Assembly (NCBI GenBank): GCA_020630695.1
Contig: JAHDIS010000015.1
Span: 9,193-64,732 of the forward strand
Length of the DNA: 55,540 nucleotides
Source of the DNA: Paracoccaceae bacterium
GTDB lineage: Bacteria; Pseudomonadota; Alphaproteobacteria; Rhodobacterales; Rhodobacteraceae
Direction: 5' to 3'
Shown: in pieces, positions 35,185 through 43,628 of the stretch
How positions within the stretch are numbered: position 1 is the stretch's first letter
Layout of the letters: each line of letters begins with the position of its first letter
The notes under the pieces: model-generated
Databases searched by the model: none
What the model saw: the letters and a program-made list of their open reading frames with translations, nothing else
Told to the model about the DNA's origin: nothing
Translations under genes and position numbers: made by a program

Positions 35185-36315
35185 CTATTTCAGATGGTCA
35201 ACGATCATAAGGCGCTGCGCCAAAGTCTGGATCTCGCTCATCCAGTTCTGGATCAGTTTCGGGTCAGACGGTGCCGCCGTCACCCCGGCGGGGACAGCCC
35301 GGTTCATCACGGATTCAATGGCCAGCGAAACAGGGATCGAAACAAGCCGCGCCATGGCCGTGCCCCGTTCATCACCCCAGGCATCCATCACATAGCTTTG
35401 ATGCCAGACGGGCACGCCATCGCGCTCTGCCTTGAATGACACACACAGCACAACGCGATCCGGCTCACCTTCGTCATAGGCGTTTTCCAGCAAAAGCTGG
35501 TCTGCGATTTCCTGAAGTCTTTCGTCGCTGGCACTGCCCGCTTCGGCAAAAATGTCGGCCCATGCATCGGCCCAACCGTTCAAGCGCAGGGTGCCTCGGA
35601 CGAAGTCTTTGACTGGCCAAGCCGGGTCAAACCCGTATTCCTCCATGAAAGGCAGGCTGTCCCGGTTCGGATAGACTTCGAAGGTCTCTGGCGGGTCAAG
35701 CGGTGCATCATAGCGTCCCAGCGCATCCCATGGCCGGTTGACGTTCAGCTCTGAAAAATGACGAATCGACCGAGAGGGTGAGCGCAGCGCTTTGAGGACA
35801 CCGACAGGTGCCCAGCTGAATTTATAGCGGAAGGCATTGGGGATCTTGGGAACGCCGCCGCAATACGACGTAAAGCTGATTGCATTACCAGCGTCGTAAG
35901 AGGCGTCGTCGCGATAAGCGGCCACCAGATGATGCGCCATCAGATGGTCGATGCCGGGATCGAGACCCACTTCGTTCACCAAGCGGACATCGGCATTTTT
36001 GGCTGCGGTGTCCAGCGCCCGCATCTCGGGGGCGATATAGCTGGAGGAAACGAAGTCTGCGCCGTTTTCGATGGCCATTTCGGCCAGTGGAACATGCCAG
36101 TCGCCGGGTAGCATTGATACCACGACATCGCCGGGCTTTGTCGCCTCGCGCAGCGTGTCCATATCAAAGGTTCGAATGTCCGAGGTCAGATCGCCAACGG
36201 CCTCGCGGGCTTTTGCTTCGGTCCGATTCCAGACCACAACGGGGTGCCCCGCCTCGATTAGCCTGCGTAGGCCGGGGATCGAAGACAAACCTGTTCCGCA
36301 CCAGTGAATAGCCAT
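35185..36315 (-). CDS. Saccharopine dehydrogenase, LYS9-like (C-terminal type)
   Basis: A 376-residue NAD(P)-dependent protein of the saccharopine-dehydrogenase/LYS9 superfamily. The N-terminal Rossmann fold is HWCGTGLSSIPGLRRLIEAG and VVVWNRTEAKA; central blocks are VVSMLPGDWH, VSSSYIAPEMRAL, NEVGLDPGIDH and SFTSYCGGVPKI, all diagnostic of saccharopine-glutamate-forming enzymes. ATG 36315 shares one base with the stop of the LYS1-like gene (TGATG), so the two are coupled. Together they can interconvert lysine and aminoadipate semialdehyde through saccharopine; the direction (breakdown is more likely) is inferred. Confidence 0.88.
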   Translation of the reverse strand: MAIHWCGTGLSSIPGLRRLIEAGHPVVVWNRTEAKAREAVGDLTSDIRTFDMDTLREATKPGDVVVSMLPGDWHVPLAEMAIENGADFVSSSYIAPEMRALDTAAKNADVRLVNEVGLDPGIDHLMAHHLVAAYRDDASYDAGNAISFTSYCGGVPKIPNAFRYKFSWAPVGVLKALRSPSRSIRHFSELNVNRPWDALGRYDAPLDPPETFEVYPNRDSLPFMEEYGFDPAWPVKDFVRGTLRLNGWADAWADIFAEAGSASDERLQEIADQLLLENAYDEGEPDRVVLCVSFKAERDGVPVWHQSYVMDAWGDERGTAMARLVSIPVSLAIESVMNRAVPAGVTAAPSDPKLIQNWMSEIQTLAQRLMIVDHLK

Positions 36316-37397
36316 CAGTTCGCTCCTGCATTCAATTGAGAGACATGGGTTTCGAATATCTGGTGCGCACGGCCCCAAACGCCGGATTGAAGAGAACCCA
36401 GAGTCTTGAGATGGGACAACAGTTGCCCCGCGAAATCTTCTGAGCTTTCAAGCGGCAACAATGACGGCAGGTTGTCGATTGCCATCACATCCAAGGGTGG
36501 CTGCTCATGGACCCGAATGACCGGTTCGGCCCATGTGGTCGCACGGTCATAAACCGGAACAGGGTTGTAGGCACTGTCCGGATCACAGGCGATGTCGCCG
36601 ATCACTCGGAGGTTTCGGTGCGCTGTTTCTGATCCTTTGGGGACAAACACGGGGCATCCCGACTGGGCCAGAATGCAGTTGAAAAACAGTTCGTGCTGCA
36701 GGATTTCAGGAAAGGGGCCACCATGCGCCGTTTCCTGCATGTCCCAACCCGTTACAGAAACACCCATCTGGCGGCACAAATCGGCTGCGCCTGTACCAAC
36801 GCGGCCCAGAGCCCCGATAACCAGAGCCGTGGGTGCGGCCTGTCCGGTTTTTTGCATCTCGTTCGATAACTGGGTGCACATGGCCTTGGCGTCGGGCCAG
36901 GTGCTCATTGCCGGACAGGTTTGGCCTTGCGTCTGCGCAGCCCAACCAAACAGCGAAACCGCAGCCCCCGCATAACCTGCCCAATACCCAAAAGCGGCGA
37001 CGCGGCGCCCGCTTTCATCAACGAGGTATTCCAGATCATAGAGCGTTCCGCCGCCCTCGCGAAAACGCGCCAACAGCTTTTGGCCCGCCGATTGGCCTTT
37101 GTAGGCGTGGCCAAACATTATGTGCCGATGTCTGAGGGGCGATCCGTCGTCGGGCAGTTCCTTAAGACCAAAGACTATCGCGTCCAAAGGCGCATCACGC
37201 CATGAACCTTCGGCTGCGATCTCAGCGCCCGCCGCTTCGAACCCGTCAATGCCAATGATGCGCGACGGGCTTTCTTCGACTGTCACCTGCAGGCCAGCAT
37301 CGATCAACTGCGCGACACCCTGCGGTGTCACGCCGACCCGTTGTTCGTTGTCGCGGCACTCTGCGCGCACCCAAAGATGTGTCGTCGGCATCGTCAT
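36315..37397 (-). CDS. Saccharopine dehydrogenase (NAD+, L-lysine-forming), LYS1-like
   Basis: A 360-residue alanine-dehydrogenase/PNT-fold protein similar to fungal LYS1 and the lysine-ketoglutarate-reductase half of animal AASS. Blocks are LWVRAECRDNEQRVGVTPQG, FGLKELPDD, FGHAYKGQSAGQ, LYDLEYLVDESGRRVAAFGY and LVIGALGRVGTGA (nucleotide site). It joins lysine and 2-oxoglutarate to saccharopine or the reverse. It is followed with a one-base overlap by the LYS9-like gene and preceded (46 bp) by a histidine-phosphatase-fold gene. Since dapA and dapB are present for lysine synthesis, a catabolic role is the better guess. Confidence 0.9.
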   Translation of the reverse strand: MTMPTTHLWVRAECRDNEQRVGVTPQGVAQLIDAGLQVTVEESPSRIIGIDGFEAAGAEIAAEGSWRDAPLDAIVFGLKELPDDGSPLRHRHIMFGHAYKGQSAGQKLLARFREGGGTLYDLEYLVDESGRRVAAFGYWAGYAGAAVSLFGWAAQTQGQTCPAMSTWPDAKAMCTQLSNEMQKTGQAAPTALVIGALGRVGTGAADLCRQMGVSVTGWDMQETAHGGPFPEILQHELFFNCILAQSGCPVFVPKGSETAHRNLRVIGDIACDPDSAYNPVPVYDRATTWAEPVIRVHEQPPLDVMAIDNLPSLLPLESSEDFAGQLLSHLKTLGSLQSGVWGRAHQIFETHVSQLNAGAN

Positions 37398-37443
37398 TGT
37401 GGCTCCCTCATCTCGCGCGAGGCTAGCGCGGGTTTGCCGGCAG

Positions 37444-38103
37444 TTAAAGATGGCTTCTTGCGTGCTGCCTTTCGGGGGTGTCCAGATGGGGCAGCGCGTT
37501 GAATTGCGTCAGGGCAAGGCCGGTGCTGAGCGGCTGAATGCGGTGCATCGAGGTGTTCTCGATGGCAAGGCAGGCATGCGCCATGGCGCGAATATCCAGC
37601 CCCATGACAATGCGCATGGCCATTCCGATGAAACCGCCCGAAGTCACCACGAGCGCGCGTCCCTGACCGGCGGCGATCTCTTCAACAACCGCCCGCGTCC
37701 GGGCCTCAAAGGCGTCGAATGTCTCGGGTGTTCCTTCGATCCGTCCGTCCTTCCAATACCCGAACAGCGTCGGCAGATGTTCCACAAAACCTTCGCGGTC
37801 TGTCGGAACCGCAATGCCATGCTGCTGATGCATCAGGCTGGCCAGTGTGAAGTATTCCAATTCGTTCAGTCGGGCATCGCGAACCGGGTCTGCGGCGCAT
37901 TTGGCGTTTATGCCTTTGGCTGTTTCCACATGTCGCCGCAGCGTGCCGGTGTAAACGCGCGCAAAGACTTCGCCGCTATGATCAAGCCAGCCCCCGAGCC
38001 AACGGGCCTGTTGCCAGCCCAAATCGCTTAGCCGGTCATAGCTGTCTTCATCACGGGCAGATGAATTGGCCTGACCATGCCTGACGAAAGTGACGAATGA
38101 CAT
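37444..38103 (-). CDS. Histidine-phosphatase-superfamily protein, second His changed
   Basis: A 219-residue phosphoglycerate-mutase-like fold. The nucleophile motif FVRHGQAN is at residues 6-13 and the second Arg lies in YTGTLRRHVETA. Where classic members have SHGG with the second catalytic His, this one has VVTSGGFIG, a form common to one subgroup. It is probably a small-molecule phosphatase with an unknown substrate. It stands first before the saccharopine gene pair, 46 bp apart, so cotranscription is likely. Confidence 0.86.
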   Translation of the reverse strand: MSFVTFVRHGQANSSARDEDSYDRLSDLGWQQARWLGGWLDHSGEVFARVYTGTLRRHVETAKGINAKCAADPVRDARLNELEYFTLASLMHQQHGIAVPTDREGFVEHLPTLFGYWKDGRIEGTPETFDAFEARTRAVVEEIAAGQGRALVVTSGGFIGMAMRIVMGLDIRAMAHACLAIENTSMHRIQPLSTGLALTQFNALPHLDTPERQHARSHL

Positions 38104-38183
38104 ATGCGATCCTCCTGCCCACGCTCATATACGGGACAAACGAGGATGAAAACGAGGCGCTTCGGAAAACACCCCGATTGCTG

Positions 38184-38510
38184 TCAGCCCGCGTTCATAC
38201 GCTCAACATAGCTGCGCATTTCTTCGGCTTCCTGACGGGCTTCGCGCAGGCCTTCCATCGCGGCAGAGAGTTCCGCTTCGGTCTGGGCAAGCTGGTTTGT
38301 CAGTTCGGCTTCGCGTTGCTGCAGATAGGTGATCGCCTGATCGCGGGTTTCCTCGGCTTCGTGCAGTTCCTGGCTCATACGTTCGAGCTGATCGACATCA
38401 GCCTGACTGATGCGCCGAAAACGATGAACCAACCAATGCGCGAACCAGCCCAGGCAGAACGCCACAAACAAAATGATTGCCGTGGCAAAGATGAATTCCG
38501 TTCTATTCAT
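38184..38510 (-). CDS. Membrane-anchored coiled-coil protein
   Basis: A 108-residue protein with one N-terminal membrane helix (FIFATAIILFVAFCLGWFAHW), a short basic stop-transfer (LVHRFRR), then a long Glu/Gln-rich coiled coil to the end (residues about 35-105). ATG 38510 lies inside the last codons of the OmpA/BON gene (8-bp overlap, ATGAATAG), and GGGACAGG is upstream. Tight coupling suggests the two proteins work together in the envelope. Function unknown. Confidence 0.82.
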   Translation of the reverse strand: MNRTEFIFATAIILFVAFCLGWFAHWLVHRFRRISQADVDQLERMSQELHEAEETRDQAITYLQQREAELTNQLAQTEAELSAAMEGLREARQEAEEMRSYVERMNAG

Positions 38511-40404
38511 TGCCTGTCCCTTCTGCCGCGGCGTCTTCATCGGCGCCGGTTTGTTGTTCAACCTGTTCGAGGGTTGTTGTGACTTCTTCGATCGGATCGG
38601 GTTTCAGAAGCTTGAATTCGATCCGGCGGTTGGCCTCACGACCTTCTTCGCTGTCGTTGTCTGCAATTGGCTCTGCCTCGCCGAAACCGACGGCTGTGTA
38701 TGCCTTTACCGGAACGAGCCGGCCGCGCAGTGCGTCCAAGACCGACTGGGCGCGCTGCTGGCTGAGCTGCTGGTTCATGCTTTCGCGGCCCTGACTGTCA
38801 GTGTGCCCGGCGATCTGAAGAGGGATGTCGCCGCACTTCTTGAGAAGCTCGGCCAGTTCGTCCAGAATATCCTTGGCCGATGCGTCCAGCGTTGCGGAAC
38901 CGGGTTCAAAGGTGATCTTGCGGTCCCCGATGACTTCGGTGATCTGCGCTTCGCATTCTTCCGGCGTTGGCAGGCCCAGCGTTTCATCAAGCTTCTTCTC
39001 ATAGGCAACGTTGATATCGAAGGTTGCCTCGTCTCCCAGTTTTTCACTGAGCAAGGCCGCAATCTCGGCAGGTGCCTCCTGCCGTCCGGATTTGCCCGAA
39101 ATGGTGATCGTTTCTGCGGTTACGGTCACCGCGCCGTTGCCCAGCATCGACAAGGCCTCCAGCCCCGCCAGCGCCCGGACAGACCAATCGCTTGGCAGGT
39201 CTTCATCAACACGCGCAGCAGTGTAGACATTGCCAGAGCCAAATGCGGCACGGGCAAAGCTGTCGGCGGTTTGGCGCGACACTTCGCTGCCGAGTTTGCC
39301 GCGGATTTGTACGGCGCCTTCGGGTGAACGGGTGGCCGTGAATTCCGCAGGGCCATCTTCGCTGACTTCGGGCGGCTTGGGCAAAACGGCGTTCAGCGCG
39401 AAAACCTCGGGAAGCCCTGCTTCCAGCTCGCCAATGACCCGGTCAAAGATCGCTGGTGACGTGCCCTCAAGCGCGACAAGCTGAATGTCCGCGTTGTTGA
39501 AGGTCAGATCACCGCCGCCAAGTTCGACCAGCTTGGAAATCGACAGTTCGGCCGCATCCGCCCATCTGCGCGATGGCACGCCCAGACCCAGCATACAGGT
39601 TGCCTTGCCTTCGAGGCCTGCCTGTGACGCGGCACGCAGAATACGGTCGCGGGTCTGTTCGGTGTCAGCGCTACAGCTGTCAAAGCGCGCGCCGCTTTCA
39701 TCAATCACGAACCGAAGAGTATAGGGCGTGATGACCGGACGCGGGGCGGACACTTCAACCGCCAACACAAGATTGTCGGGCGCACGGCGCGCCAGAGATG
39801 TTTCGAGCCGCTGCTTTGCTTCCGGGCTGTCAGTCATAGCCTTGATAGCGACCCTGCCGGCCTCAACCGAAATTTTGGAACGGGGCAAATCGCTCAAGGC
39901 GGATGACGCATAGCTGAGCGCGCGTTCCCACCCTTCAGGCGCAGGGAAGTCCGCTGCCTCGAGCAGGTCGGATACTTCGCCGTCTCCTGCGAGATCATTG
40001 AAACGTTCAACCAGAGCTTCGCGATCAGAAGAGCTTGGGATCAGGCCGATCACGGAAATCCGGCTCTCGTTGCGCAGGATTTCCAAAGAAAACCGAGGTG
40101 GAGCAAGCCCTTCGCTTTCTTCGATAAGCATTTGATCGATCACACGGGCTGCATCGACAACACGACCAGCCGTGCTGAGTGCCTGAAACCGACGTGCTTC
40201 GTCTGGCGCGGTCCCGATCAGAAACACCTGAAGACCATTGGTATCTACCTCGGCCCATGTCAGACCTTCCCGGTCCAGCTCGTTCAGCACCTCGGACTCA
40301 GAGGCCGACTCGATCATCTGCACGGAAAAATACGCGGTAACCAGGCTGATGAGCCCTCCGCAAACAAAGGCTCCGGCTACAATAAAAAGTGCAGATAGGC
40401 GCAT
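38503..40404 (-). CDS. OmpA-family protein with BON-like repeats
   Basis: A 633-residue envelope protein. One N-terminal membrane helix or anchor (LFIVAGAFVCGGLISLVTAY) is followed by repeated BON-like modules (about 40-120, 125-250 and 340-470). An OmpA C-terminal peptidoglycan-binding domain lies around residues 490-600: ITFEPGSATLDASAKDILDE, AGHTDSQG, LSQQRAQSV and GFGEAEPIADN with NRRIEF. The tail is acidic. The architecture resembles ArfA-type OmpA/BON proteins of mycobacteria. The last 8 bp overlap the coiled-coil gene. Its ATG is 61 bp after ubiA's stop. Confidence 0.88.
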   Translation of the reverse strand: MRLSALFIVAGAFVCGGLISLVTAYFSVQMIESASESEVLNELDREGLTWAEVDTNGLQVFLIGTAPDEARRFQALSTAGRVVDAARVIDQMLIEESEGLAPPRFSLEILRNESRISVIGLIPSSSDREALVERFNDLAGDGEVSDLLEAADFPAPEGWERALSYASSALSDLPRSKISVEAGRVAIKAMTDSPEAKQRLETSLARRAPDNLVLAVEVSAPRPVITPYTLRFVIDESGARFDSCSADTEQTRDRILRAASQAGLEGKATCMLGLGVPSRRWADAAELSISKLVELGGGDLTFNNADIQLVALEGTSPAIFDRVIGELEAGLPEVFALNAVLPKPPEVSEDGPAEFTATRSPEGAVQIRGKLGSEVSRQTADSFARAAFGSGNVYTAARVDEDLPSDWSVRALAGLEALSMLGNGAVTVTAETITISGKSGRQEAPAEIAALLSEKLGDEATFDINVAYEKKLDETLGLPTPEECEAQITEVIGDRKITFEPGSATLDASAKDILDELAELLKKCGDIPLQIAGHTDSQGRESMNQQLSQQRAQSVLDALRGRLVPVKAYTAVGFGEAEPIADNDSEEGREANRRIEFKLLKPDPIEEVTTTLEQVEQQTGADEDAAAEGTGNE

Positions 40405-40465
40405 ACAGCGGCTCTCTCATGGTTATGATGCCTGCCGACATAGTCGGGCTTTGACGTGGGTGCAA

Positions 40466-41437
40466 TCAAGCGAAAAGCGCTGCGGCGAAAAACAGCACAG
40501 GAATCAGGCCTGCATCCCGGTTCGATCTGAACAAGGAAAGCAACCTGTCGGTGTCATCAAGTTTGAGCCGGCGCAGCTGCCACAGCATATGCCAGCCCAT
40601 GGCCCAAGGCCCGCACAACAAAACCACCATCTGCAAGATTTCGCCGTCTGGCGCGGCAGCAACAATGGCGATTCCCATGATTGCCACAGTCGCGACCAGG
40701 AACCGGGCCAACCACTTCGGAGTGTCTTTGTCGCCAAACAGGCGCGCGGTGCTTTTGACGCCGATCAGGGCGTCGTCCTCTTTGTCCTGATGGGCGTAGA
40801 TCGTGTCGTAGAAGAGCGTCCAAGCCATGCCTGCCAGATAGAGGACCACCGCAGGCGCTTCGAGCCGCCCCGAATGTGCGGTCCACGCCAGCAACGCACC
40901 CCAGTTGAAGGCGATCCCCAAGAAGGCCTGCGGCCACCATGTGAACCGTTTGGCAAAGGGATAGATCGCAACAGGAACCAAAGCGATCACACCGAGCGCA
41001 ATCGCCATCGGCGGGAACGTGATCAGAATACAAAACGAGATCAGGCATTGGATGGCGGCCCAGACCAGCGCCTGTTTGACAGTTACCTGACCGGAAGGAA
41101 TGGGGCGCGACGCAGTGCGCGCAACAGATCCGTCAAACTCGCGGTCGGTGATATCATTCCAGGTACACCCTGCGCCGCGCATCAAAAAAGCGCCCATGCC
41201 GCAGCCGACAAAAATCCACGCGTCAAACCAGCCGATCTGTCCGTTGTTGGCCATGCACAGCAGCAAGCCCCACCAGCACGGGAGCAACAGCAGCCATGTC
41301 CCGATCGGACGGTCTGCGCGGCTCAGCCGAAGATAAGGTCGCGTCCATTCCGGGGCGAGCGTGTCGACCCAGTTGCCTTTGACGGCATCTGCCACCATTC
41401 CGGCCTCTTGCTCTGGCGTGTCATCGCGCTCGGTCAT
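40466..41437 (-). CDS. ubiA: 4-hydroxybenzoate polyprenyltransferase
   Basis: A 323-residue integral membrane prenyltransferase that adds a polyprenyl tail to 4-hydroxybenzoate in ubiquinone synthesis. Two Asp-rich Mg-prenyl-diphosphate motifs are present: NDITDREFDG and DTIYAHQDKEDD. Eight or nine hydrophobic helices follow the N-terminal LRLSRADRPIGTWLL. ATG 41437 leaves only 12 bp to the divergent rsmE ATG at 41450; a second in-frame ATG at 41398 would relieve that, and residues 1-13 look little conserved. Confidence 0.94.
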   Translation of the reverse strand: MTERDDTPEQEAGMVADAVKGNWVDTLAPEWTRPYLRLSRADRPIGTWLLLLPCWWGLLLCMANNGQIGWFDAWIFVGCGMGAFLMRGAGCTWNDITDREFDGSVARTASRPIPSGQVTVKQALVWAAIQCLISFCILITFPPMAIALGVIALVPVAIYPFAKRFTWWPQAFLGIAFNWGALLAWTAHSGRLEAPAVVLYLAGMAWTLFYDTIYAHQDKEDDALIGVKSTARLFGDKDTPKWLARFLVATVAIMGIAIVAAAPDGEILQMVVLLCGPWAMGWHMLWQLRRLKLDDTDRLLSLFRSNRDAGLIPVLFFAAALFA

Positions 41438-41449
41438 ATGTAGGTATCC

Positions 41450-42172
41450 ATGAAAGCAAAGGTCCGCCTCTATGTAGATCACCCTTTGGGTGAGGGACAA
41501 CCGGTCCCGCTGACGCGGGAGCAGGCCCATTATCTTTTTGGCGTCATGCGCCTTGCCGTCGGGGATGCCGTTGCCTTGATCAATGGACGCGATGGTGAAT
41601 GGCAGGCTGATATTGCCGAGGCCGCCAAAAAGGGCGGAGTGTTGCTATGCACGTTTCAAAGCGCAGCTTTGCAAATGCCGCCCGATATCTGGCTGTGTTT
41701 TGCGCCGATCAAAAAGGCGCGCACAGACTTTATCATTGAAAAAGCGGTGGAACTGGGCGCGCGGCGCATCTTGCCTGTGCAAACGCAGTACACAAATGCA
41801 GGGCAGGGTCGCCGTGATCGAATGCAAGCCCATGCGACCGAAGCGGCTGAACAGTGCGGCGCAACCTATGTGCCCACCGTTGATCTGATTGTGCCGCTTG
41901 CTCAACTCCTGTCTGGATGGAACCCGGATCGCACACTGATCTTTTGTGACGAGGCTCAGGCCGGATCTGTTGATGCCAGCCGTCTTTACCCACCGGCCCC
42001 GGCTGCTCTGCTCATTGGTCCGGAAGGCGGGTTTTCCCCCAGCGAACGCGATCAGTTGCGGTCTTGCCCGTTCGCAAAAACCATTGGGCTTGGGCCACGG
42101 ATCTTGAGGGCTGACACTGCTGCGGTATCGGCATTGACCCTTTGGCAGGCCGCGCAAGGGGATTGGATATGA
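41450..42172 (+). CDS. rsmE: 16S rRNA m3U1498 methyltransferase
   Basis: A 240-residue SPOUT methyltransferase with an N-terminal PUA-like domain (RLYVDHPLGEGQPVPLTREQ, HYLFGVMRL) and a C-terminal trefoil-knot domain carrying KKARTDFIIEKAVELG, LLIGPEGGFSPSE and LGPRILRADTAAVSAL. All RsmE signatures are intact. Its stop overlaps the acetyltransferase start (ATGA), starting a coupled run of three genes. The start lies 12 bp from the ubiA start on the other strand. Confidence 0.95.
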   Translation: MKAKVRLYVDHPLGEGQPVPLTREQAHYLFGVMRLAVGDAVALINGRDGEWQADIAEAAKKGGVLLCTFQSAALQMPPDIWLCFAPIKKARTDFIIEKAVELGARRILPVQTQYTNAGQGRRDRMQAHATEAAEQCGATYVPTVDLIVPLAQLLSGWNPDRTLIFCDEAQAGSVDASRLYPPAPAALLIGPEGGFSPSERDQLRSCPFAKTIGLGPRILRADTAAVSALTLWQAAQGDWI

Positions 42173-43023
42173 TCCGAAAAGCCACCGACGCTGACATTCC
42201 TGCGCTGAGCGCGTTCTTTGACGCGCACATCGAAAGTTCGATGTTTTTGCAGAGCAATCTTATGGCGCATGGGATCGGCAATACGGATCACCAACACGGA
42301 ACCACCTATTTTCTGCGTGAAAACGGCGACGGCATTGCGGCGGTTCTGGGCGCAACAAATGGCGGCATGCTGATGTGTCAAATGCCTGGATTGACCAAGA
42401 TTGAGGCAGAGGCCTGGGCCTATGCCCTTCAGGGTTTCACCTTGCACGGCATGACCGGCGACGCCGATCAGGTTGCACTGTTTCTTGACGCCTTGCCGCT
42501 TGATGGCGCGGATTGGCAAATAAACGCCGACCAGCCGCTGTTTTCATGTGAAATCGCCGCGTTGGATGCCGGTGACGCCCGAATTCGCGCTGTGACCGAG
42601 CAAGATGCTGCGTTGCTGAGCGAATGGATTCCCCAGTATTTGACGGACAGCGGTCTGGCTGTGGACCCGGTCGATCCCTCCGTCGTCTCCGCGCATGTGA
42701 ACGGGATCCTGTCCAAAGGAACATCTGTTGTCCTGCTCGATGGTCCTGATCCCGTGGCGCTGTCCGGCCTGAATGCGATGGCAGGGCGGGCTGTTCAGGT
42801 CGGCGGTGTCTTTGTGCCTCGTGAACGCAGAGGGCAGGGGTTTGCGGGCGCAGTCGTGGCCGGGCATTTGGCAAGTCTCGCCAGCCAGGGCTACGAAATG
42901 GCGATCCTGTTTGCGGCCTCGGATGTAGCTGCCAGCGCTTATAAAAGGATCGGGTTTCAGCCGATTGGCGCCTACCGGGTTGCGCTATTGTCCCAGCCTG
43001 TAACCTTGGGGGTTCCAGCATGA
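42169..43023 (+). CDS. GNAT-family N-acetyltransferase
   Basis: A 284-residue protein with two parts: an N-terminal degenerate GNAT-like region (IRKATDADIPALSAFFDAH) and a C-terminal GNAT domain whose acetyl-CoA loop is VPRERRGQGFAG near residues 222-233, followed by SAYKRIGFQPIGAYRVAL. Substrate unknown. ATG 42169 overlaps the rsmE stop by 4 bp, and its own stop overlaps the next gene by 4 bp, so rsmE and two downstream genes are translationally coupled. Confidence 0.85.
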   Translation: MIRKATDADIPALSAFFDAHIESSMFLQSNLMAHGIGNTDHQHGTTYFLRENGDGIAAVLGATNGGMLMCQMPGLTKIEAEAWAYALQGFTLHGMTGDADQVALFLDALPLDGADWQINADQPLFSCEIAALDAGDARIRAVTEQDAALLSEWIPQYLTDSGLAVDPVDPSVVSAHVNGILSKGTSVVLLDGPDPVALSGLNAMAGRAVQVGGVFVPRERRGQGFAGAVVAGHLASLASQGYEMAILFAASDVAASAYKRIGFQPIGAYRVALLSQPVTLGVPA

Positions 43024-43553
43024 TCCGACCCGAAGCACAGGCCCAGCTCGCGCGCTGGCGCGAGGCAATCATTGGCGCCGGTCTTATTCTGCTGGGCGCT
43101 TATTGGGCGTTTTTTACCGGTGGTGGATTGCTGCATTGGATTGGCTACGGGCTGATCGGTATTGGCGGCATTCTGGTCGTTGCCGGATTTCAAAGGGCAA
43201 GGTTTCGGTCCGGTCAGGCGGGGCCGGGCATGGTGCAGGTCGTCGAAGGGCGCATCACCTATTTTGGCCCGCTTACCGGCGGCGTCGCGGACATCAAGAG
43301 TCTGTCGGCGCTTACGCTGGATCCAACCGCGGAGCCGCCCCATTGGCTTTTGCAACAACCGGGCCAGCCCGCTTTGGCCATACCGCTGGGCGCTGCAGGG
43401 GGCGATGCGTTGTTCGATGCTTTCGCGAGCCTTCCCGGGATCCGCACCGAATACATGCTGCGCCAGATGAGCCAGTTGCCTGCTGGTCCCGTTGTGATCT
43501 GGCGCGCATCGGATGTGCACCAAAGCATAGGCAAGCCAACCCGGCTGCATTGA
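43020..43553 (+). CDS. Two-helix membrane protein of unknown function
   Basis: A 177-residue protein with two neighbouring membrane helices at residues about 15-58 (IIGAGLILLGAYWAFF and IGYGLIGIGGILVVAG) and a soluble C-terminal domain that reads like a PH-like beta fold (VVEGRITYFGPLTGG). It starts in an ATGA overlap with the acetyltransferase gene. I do not recognise a named family. It lies 75 bp before gshA. Confidence 0.75.
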   Translation: MIRPEAQAQLARWREAIIGAGLILLGAYWAFFTGGGLLHWIGYGLIGIGGILVVAGFQRARFRSGQAGPGMVQVVEGRITYFGPLTGGVADIKSLSALTLDPTAEPPHWLLQQPGQPALAIPLGAAGGDALFDAFASLPGIRTEYMLRQMSQLPAGPVVIWRASDVHQSIGKPTRLH

Positions 43554-43628
43554 CACCTGCGCCATTTGTCACCATGCCTTGGGCCAGTGGCACGACGCCT
43601 CAATCCTGTGACCTGACGGAGCAGCCCC

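Noticed and set aside
40238-41443. 401-codon plus-strand frame across ubiA and the OmpA/BON gene start
   Set aside because: It spans two genes on the other strand and has an unnatural Arg/Gln/His composition.
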